Source: Flavobacterium psychrolimnae (GTDB lineage: Bacteria > Bacteroidota > Bacteroidia > Flavobacteriales > Flavobacteriaceae). From it: DNA of 64,000 bases. Numbering within the stretch: position 1 is the stretch's first letter; each line of letters begins with the position of its first letter. The stretch lies in contig NZ_QNUX01000002.1 in assembly GCF_003312425.1 (NCBI RefSeq), forward strand, positions 62,001-126,000. The letters are read 5' to 3'. Positions 60,244 to 64,000 of this stretch are shown here, in pieces. The position numbers and the translations under genes are program-made. The notes under the pieces were generated by a model that saw only the letters and a program-made list of their open reading frames with translations, did no database searches and had not been told where the DNA came from.

Positions 60244-61047
60244 ATGGCTAAAATTAAAGTTATAAATACTGAAGTTACTGTAGTTTTAATCAATGAGAAC
60301 GATTATATTTCTATTACAGACATTGCAAAACACAAAACTGACGACACAAGTGCGACCATTGGAAATTGGATGCGAAATAGAAATACAATAGAGTTTTTAG
60401 GACTTTGGGAAACATTATATAACCCAAATTTTAAACCCCTCGAATTCGAGGGGTTTAAAAAAGACGCGGGTTTGAACGCCTTTACGATGTCACCACAAAA
60501 ATGGATAAATACAACAGATGCAATTGGTTTTGTTTCAAAATCAGGACGATATGGAGGGACTTTTACTCATAAGGATATTGCCTTTAAATTTGCCAGTTGG
60601 ATTTCGGTTGAATTTGAACTTTATATAGTTAAAGAATTTCAGCGTTTAAAAGAAGAGGAGCAAAAACATATTGGCTGGTCCGCACATAGGGAATTAACAA
60701 AAATAAACTATCACATACATACGGATGCCATAAAGCATAATTTGATACCCAAAACACTTAATGCCTTGCAAATTTCAATCGTGTATGCAAATGAAGCTGA
60801 TGTTTTGAATATGGCTTTGTTTGGAATAATTGCTAAACAATGGCGTGAATTAAATCCTGATCTAAAAGGTAATATTCGAGATTATGCCTCAATAAATGAA
60901 TTAATTTGTTTGTCTAATCTTGAAAACTTAAATGCTCTTTTTATTAACGAAAATTTACCACAAAAAGAACGATTAGTAAAACTCAATCAAATAGCGATAC
61001 AGCAAATGAGTATTTTAAAAGAGGTAGAAAATAAAAAATTAAAATAA
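60244..61047 (+). CDS. KilA-N domain protein
   Basis: The 267-residue protein has an N-terminal KilA-N DNA-binding domain (about 15-118: ISITDIAKHKTDDTSATIGNWMRNRNTIEFLGLWE, GLNAFTMSPQKWI, TFTHKDIAFKFASWIS). The C-terminal half is helical with HTDAIKHNLIPKTL. KilA-N proteins come from phages and mobile elements and may act as regulators or toxins. The coding sequence contains a perfect 32-bp palindrome at 60429-60460. It lies between the GIY-YIG gene and kdsB. Confidence 0.88.
   Translation: MAKIKVINTEVTVVLINENDYISITDIAKHKTDDTSATIGNWMRNRNTIEFLGLWETLYNPNFKPLEFEGFKKDAGLNAFTMSPQKWINTTDAIGFVSKSGRYGGTFTHKDIAFKFASWISVEFELYIVKEFQRLKEEEQKHIGWSAHRELTKINYHIHTDAIKHNLIPKTLNALQISIVYANEADVLNMALFGIIAKQWRELNPDLKGNIRDYASINELICLSNLENLNALFINENLPQKERLVKLNQIAIQQMSILKEVENKKLK
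60429..60460. repeat. Perfect 32-bp palindrome inside the KilA-N gene
   Basis: The 16-bp half TTTTAAACCCCTCGAA is followed by its exact reverse complement with no loop. It encodes residues 62-73 of the protein (NFKPLEFEGFKK) without disturbing the frame, and lies between two parts of the KilA-N domain. Confidence 0.9.
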
Positions 61048-61090
61048 TCCTTTGCAATTAGTGCCTTAGCGGTAAAATAAAATATCAAAA

Positions 61091-61816
61091 ATGAAAATAA
61101 TAGCAGTCATTCCAGCCCGTTACGCTTCGACACGATTTCCCGCAAAACTAATGCAGGATTTGGGAGGCAAAACGGTCATTTTAAGAACCTATGAAGCAGC
61201 TATAAACACGCAATTGTTTGATGATGTTTTTGTGGTAACGGATTCGGATTTAATTTATGACGAAATCGTTTCTCATGGCGGAAAAGCCATCAAAAGTATT
61301 AAAGAACACGAATCAGGAAGCGATCGAATTGCGGAAGCAGTCGAAAATCTGGACGTTGATATTGTAATCAATGTACAAGGAGACGAACCATTTATCGATG
61401 CAGAACCTTTGGCAAAAGTCATTGAAGTTTTTAGAAATGATTTGGATAAAAAAGTGGATTTGGCTTCGTTAATGCGCGAAATCACTAATGAATACGACAT
61501 CAATAATCCCAATAATGTAAAAGTGGTTGTGGACCAAAACGGATTCGCTTTGTACTTTTCACGTTCGGTAATTCCGTATCCTAGAGAGAAAAATGTGGGC
61601 GTTCGCTACATGCAACACATCGGGATTTATGCTTTTAGAAAACAAGCTTTATTGGATTTTTACAGTTTACCGATGCAATCTTTGGAAGCATCCGAAAAAC
61701 TGGAGCAATTACGTTATCTGGAATTTGGAAAACGAATTAAAATGGTGGAAACGACACATGTCGGTATCGGAATTGATACTCCCGAAGATTTAGAAAAAGC
61801 GAGAAAAATGTTGTAA
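61091..61816 (+). CDS. kdsB: 3-Deoxy-manno-octulosonate cytidylyltransferase
   Basis: The 241-residue nucleotidyltransferase has the N-terminal [15 protein letters not shown] and the later [12 protein letters not shown], with [10 protein letters not shown] and [15 protein letters not shown]. It activates KDO with CTP to CMP-KDO for lipopolysaccharide synthesis. Its usual length is about 245 residues. It is convergent with a potassium-channel gene, and starts 43 bp after the KilA-N gene. Confidence 0.94.
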   Translation: MKIIAVIPARYASTRFPAKLMQDLGGKTVILRTYEAAINTQLFDDVFVVTDSDLIYDEIVSHGGKAIKSIKEHESGSDRIAEAVENLDVDIVINVQGDEPFIDAEPLAKVIEVFRNDLDKKVDLASLMREITNEYDINNPNNVKVVVDQNGFALYFSRSVIPYPREKNVGVRYMQHIGIYAFRKQALLDFYSLPMQSLEASEKLEQLRYLEFGKRIKMVETTHVGIGIDTPEDLEKARKML

Positions 61817-62527
61817 TTATTCCAGATTTTCATGATCGAAATAGCCTTTCGTTTTTACTTTGGTGGAAAAGAAATTCAAGAAAAGCACAATGAAAAAAAG
61901 AAACAATAAGGCTTGTGTAGTAACTAGAAATTTCCCTATTGGTGTAATGGGATGGTAGTCGCCATAGCCGATGGAAGAGGAAGTTACAATACTGAAGTAA
62001 ACCGAATCAAACCAATGGAAAAACGGTTTGTTCATGTAATTTCCAACAGAATAAAAGACGGCGTATGCAAATGCAATTTCTAAATAGTTAAAGAAAAGCA
62101 GCAACATGGATCTCTTATATGAGCGTGGTTTTGAAAATAAATCAGATGCAAAAATCAGTGTTGGAATATAAAAAACAGTTTCCAAAAAAACATAAACAAG
62201 AATCCAGATAATCCACTGATGGCTTTGCCAGTGATTTATTAATATCACTATTGGAAAAATCACTTTTAATAAAACATAAAAGTCTAACGCTAAATCTTGG
62301 TATTCAACACCTTTCTTGCTAGCCCAATATTTAATGTAAATCCCTGGAAAAAGTAATTGGGACGAAGCCAATATTAAACGGACAATTTTTTCAATTCCAT
62401 TGTCTTCCTGATGATCGTTATTCCAAATGGATTGAATATTCTGAATCCGTTTTTGGATGGGATTAAACTTAGGTTGAGCGCCCTTTGACGTTTTTCCAAG
62501 AAGCAGTTTTTTTAAAATTTTTTTCAT
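61817..62527 (-). CDS. Two-pore-loop-type potassium channel protein
   Basis: The 236-residue membrane protein has an N-terminal basic region, about four membrane spans and a pore helix with the selectivity filter SSIGYGDYHP (near residue 192). The filter and the following PIGKFLVTTQALLFL inner helix identify an ion-channel (Ion_trans_2) protein. It lacks an RCK domain. It would form a K+ pore as a tetramer. Its stop abuts kdsB (convergent). Confidence 0.85.
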   Translation of the reverse strand: MKKILKKLLLGKTSKGAQPKFNPIQKRIQNIQSIWNNDHQEDNGIEKIVRLILASSQLLFPGIYIKYWASKKGVEYQDLALDFYVLLKVIFPIVILINHWQSHQWIIWILVYVFLETVFYIPTLIFASDLFSKPRSYKRSMLLLFFNYLEIAFAYAVFYSVGNYMNKPFFHWFDSVYFSIVTSSSIGYGDYHPITPIGKFLVTTQALLFLFFIVLFLNFFSTKVKTKGYFDHENLE

Positions 62528-62624
62528 TCCAGCAAAGTGTTAAATAGCGCCATGTAAGTGTACAAAATAATTGTGTTGCTTTGCCAGAATTGTATTGTAA
62601 ATTTTCATAAAAAACTTGTACTAT

Positions 62625-63290
62625 TTAAGTTAGTTTTTCAATTAAAATCAACTCGTTGTGAACTTCTAATCTGGGAATAGTTTTTATTCGAAATTCACTT
62701 TTGAAGAACTCGGATACGTATTTTTTATTTCTTATATTTTGACTTTCATTCAGTAACATAGTATTGAAAAGAATAAAACCATGACTCTTTAAAAGAAAAC
62801 AGATTCTATTAATGAAAAAAGTTTCAAATAAGAAATTTGGCATTGTGGTATCTTGAAAAATATCAATAATAATTAGGTCGTATTTGGTTTTGGTTTTTAG
62901 AACAAATTCGAAAGCATCATCAATTACAATTTCAAGATTTTTTACCTCGTCTAGCTTGAAATAGGTGTTGGCTATTTTAATTATTTCGGGATCGATTTCA
63001 ATTCCGGTAATTTTTCCATTGTATTTTATTTCGTCCACTAATGTTTTGATAACGCTTCCGCCGGCAACTCCCAGAACAAGAATATGTTTCATGGAAACTA
63101 TTTTTTCAAAACCTATGTTTTTTAATCCTAATCTCAATATGCGTTGCAAACTACCATACGAATAATTGGCGTTTTCAGAATCTAAAACTAATTCGCCATT
63201 TGCCCAAGTCACTTCAATCGATTTACTCAACAAAGATTTTGTTTCGTAAATTTTTATTGGAATGAGATAACTGAATATTTTTTTAATCAT
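62625..63290 (-). CDS. Spermidine-synthase-like SAM-dependent methyltransferase
   Basis: The 221-residue protein has the spermidine synthase-type Rossmann fold: ILVLGVAGGSVIKTL (about 72), the acidic ITGIEIDPEI, and YDLIIIDIFQDTTMP. It lacks the polyamine-binding N-terminal domain of SpeE, so substrate and reaction are unknown. Similar stand-alone proteins are often annotated as methyltransferases. It lies 97 bp upstream of the channel gene and is divergent from the acyltransferase gene. Confidence 0.8.
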   Translation of the reverse strand: MIKKIFSYLIPIKIYETKSLLSKSIEVTWANGELVLDSENANYSYGSLQRILRLGLKNIGFEKIVSMKHILVLGVAGGSVIKTLVDEIKYNGKITGIEIDPEIIKIANTYFKLDEVKNLEIVIDDAFEFVLKTKTKYDLIIIDIFQDTTMPNFLFETFFINRICFLLKSHGFILFNTMLLNESQNIRNKKYVSEFFKSEFRIKTIPRLEVHNELILIEKLT

Positions 63291-63351
63291 TAGAGGCAGT
63301 TTTACCCAAAAATAAGATTTAAATTATTTATTTTGTGTGAAATATGAAAGA

Positions 63352-63906
63352 ATGAAGAAACAATTTTACAAATGGATATTTTTCAGGCTCATGGGTTGGA
63401 AAATAGTTGGAGGAATTGACGCAAATATAAAAAAATGTGTCATGATGGTTATGCCGCATACAAGTGCGCATGATTTTTATTTGGGCATTTTCACCAGAGG
63501 CATTACCGGATTAGAAATGAATTGGGTTGGTAAAAAGGAATTGTTTCGTTTTCCTTTCGGATTTTATTTTAGATATATGGGCGGCGAACCACTGGATCGT
63601 TCTGGCGGTTTGAATAAAGTCGATTCTATTGCGGCTATTTTTCAAAGGAAAGAAATTTTTCGTTTGGCTGTTGCCCCTGAAGGAACCCGTGAAAAAGTTA
63701 CCGAATTAAAAACAGGATTTTATTATATCGCTTTAAAAGCAAATGTTCCTATAATTCCTGTCACGTTTGATTTTGGAAGAAAAGAAGTGAACTTAGGAAA
63801 TCCAGTTTTACCTTCTGGAGATATTGAAAGTGATATGGCAGTTTTGAAGAAACACTATAAAGGTGTAAAAGGTAAAATTCCGGAAAACGGATATTCATTT
63901 GAATAA
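63352..63906 (+). CDS. 1-Acyl-sn-glycerol-3-phosphate acyltransferase family protein
   Basis: The protein is 184 residues from the ATG at 63352 (a GTG at 63337 would add five). The HX4D motif is PHTSAHDFYLG (about 45) and the second motif is VAPEGTRE (about 118), the two catalytic/binding sites of the PlsC family. It has a hydrophobic N-terminus (KWIFFRLMGWKIVGG). It acylates lysophosphatidate or a similar lipid at the membrane. It is the last gene of the window. Confidence 0.87.
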   Translation: MKKQFYKWIFFRLMGWKIVGGIDANIKKCVMMVMPHTSAHDFYLGIFTRGITGLEMNWVGKKELFRFPFGFYFRYMGGEPLDRSGGLNKVDSIAAIFQRKEIFRLAVAPEGTREKVTELKTGFYYIALKANVPIIPVTFDFGRKEVNLGNPVLPSGDIESDMAVLKKHYKGVKGKIPENGYSFE

Positions 63907-63971
63907 ATGATAATGTAAAAAATAAATTCAGTTTCTATTGAAATAATTTTTACAGCAAAATAATGTATGAG

Positions 63972-64000
63972 AACCCATTTCGAAATTCCGAAATGGGGTT
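63972..64000. terminator. Hairpin after the acyltransferase gene (window edge)
   Basis: A stem of 11 bp (AACCCATTTCG with CGAAATGGGGTT, one mismatch) and a short loop lie 66 bp past the stop. The window ends at the hairpin, so the T-run cannot be judged. Confidence 0.55.

Noticed and set aside
1..64000. tRNA, rRNA or known riboswitch
   Set aside because: I looked for GC-rich cloverleaf-like segments and the usual rRNA blocks in the intergenic regions and saw none; a covariance-model search would be decisive.

Overview
The window is chromosomal DNA from a member of the Bacteroidota, most likely Flavobacterium or a close relative. The evidence is an AT-rich sequence without Shine-Dalgarno-like leaders, -7 promoter elements of the TTTG type, many OmpA/TSP3 and outer-membrane barrel proteins, a fused alpha/beta 2-oxoacid dehydrogenase E1, a DUF3822/RsmD pair, and hybrid kinases with the 21-residue coiled-coil repeat common in this phylum. 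I see no rRNA, tRNA, CRISPR array or intact insertion sequence.

Layout. 0-5.3 kb (+): the end of a bacterial-PH membrane protein, then menA, a metallo-beta-lactamase-fold hydrolase, a TPR protein and menC (menaquinone synthesis). 5.3-7.4 kb (-): an AI-2E/PerM-type membrane protein, a DinB-like protein and an NTF2-like protein. 7.6-30.5 kb (-): a dense envelope and general-stress region. It holds two OmpA proteins, an ice-binding-domain (DUF3494) lipoprotein, an orphan coiled-coil/H-box protein, a YtxH/holin-like/small-membrane-protein operon behind a porin, CsbD-like, DUF2383, Dps and shortened DUF892 proteins, an mlaEFD lipid-transport operon, a class I aldolase, an old yellow enzyme, an aldehyde dehydrogenase and a D-2-hydroxyacid dehydrogenase. 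30.9-42.2 kb (-): a signalling cluster of three large hybrid histidine kinases, a lone receiver, CheR, CheB and an AraC-type regulator, with no CheA, CheW or receptor. 42.5-54.1 kb (-): cupin, M23 peptidase, lipoproteins, E1 dehydrogenase, a degenerate M1 peptidase, a LOG-family protein and uvrA. 54.2-64 kb (mixed): panE, rsmD/DUF3822, a RecD-like helicase, ygiD, a GIY-YIG plus KilA-N pair that looks acquired, kdsB, a potassium channel, a spermidine-synthase-like methyltransferase and an acyltransferase.

The main discovery is a 65-bp promoter architecture, found nine times between 11.9 and 30.7 kb, always upstream of a minus-strand gene and with no spacing variation. In gene orientation it reads WGTGAAW, 1 nt, a 7-bp box close to ATRYAAC, 14 nt, a second 7-bp box close to NTRTAAY (direct repeats with a 21-bp period), 25 nt, then TTTG or TTTA as the -7 element. 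It precedes the ice-binding lipoprotein, the porin/YtxH operon, the CsbD-like gene, a lipoprotein, the 142-aa protein operon, OmpA, Dps, the DUF892-like/aldehyde dehydrogenase pair and a 64-aa membrane protein. This defines a local regulon under one activator. The 21-bp direct repeat overlapping the -33 region is the geometry of AraC-family or LytTR-type activators. The window encodes an HMA-like/AraC protein beside the kinase cluster, which is a testable candidate.

Other unusual items are a 7 x 63-bp coding tandem repeat in a kinase-like protein without an ATPase domain, two covarying hairpins in front of the KilA-N gene and a perfect 32-bp palindrome inside it, a 146-bp element bounded by 10-bp inverted repeats with nested pairings, and a pair of 71-bp intergenic repeats with conserved arms and a variable central stem.
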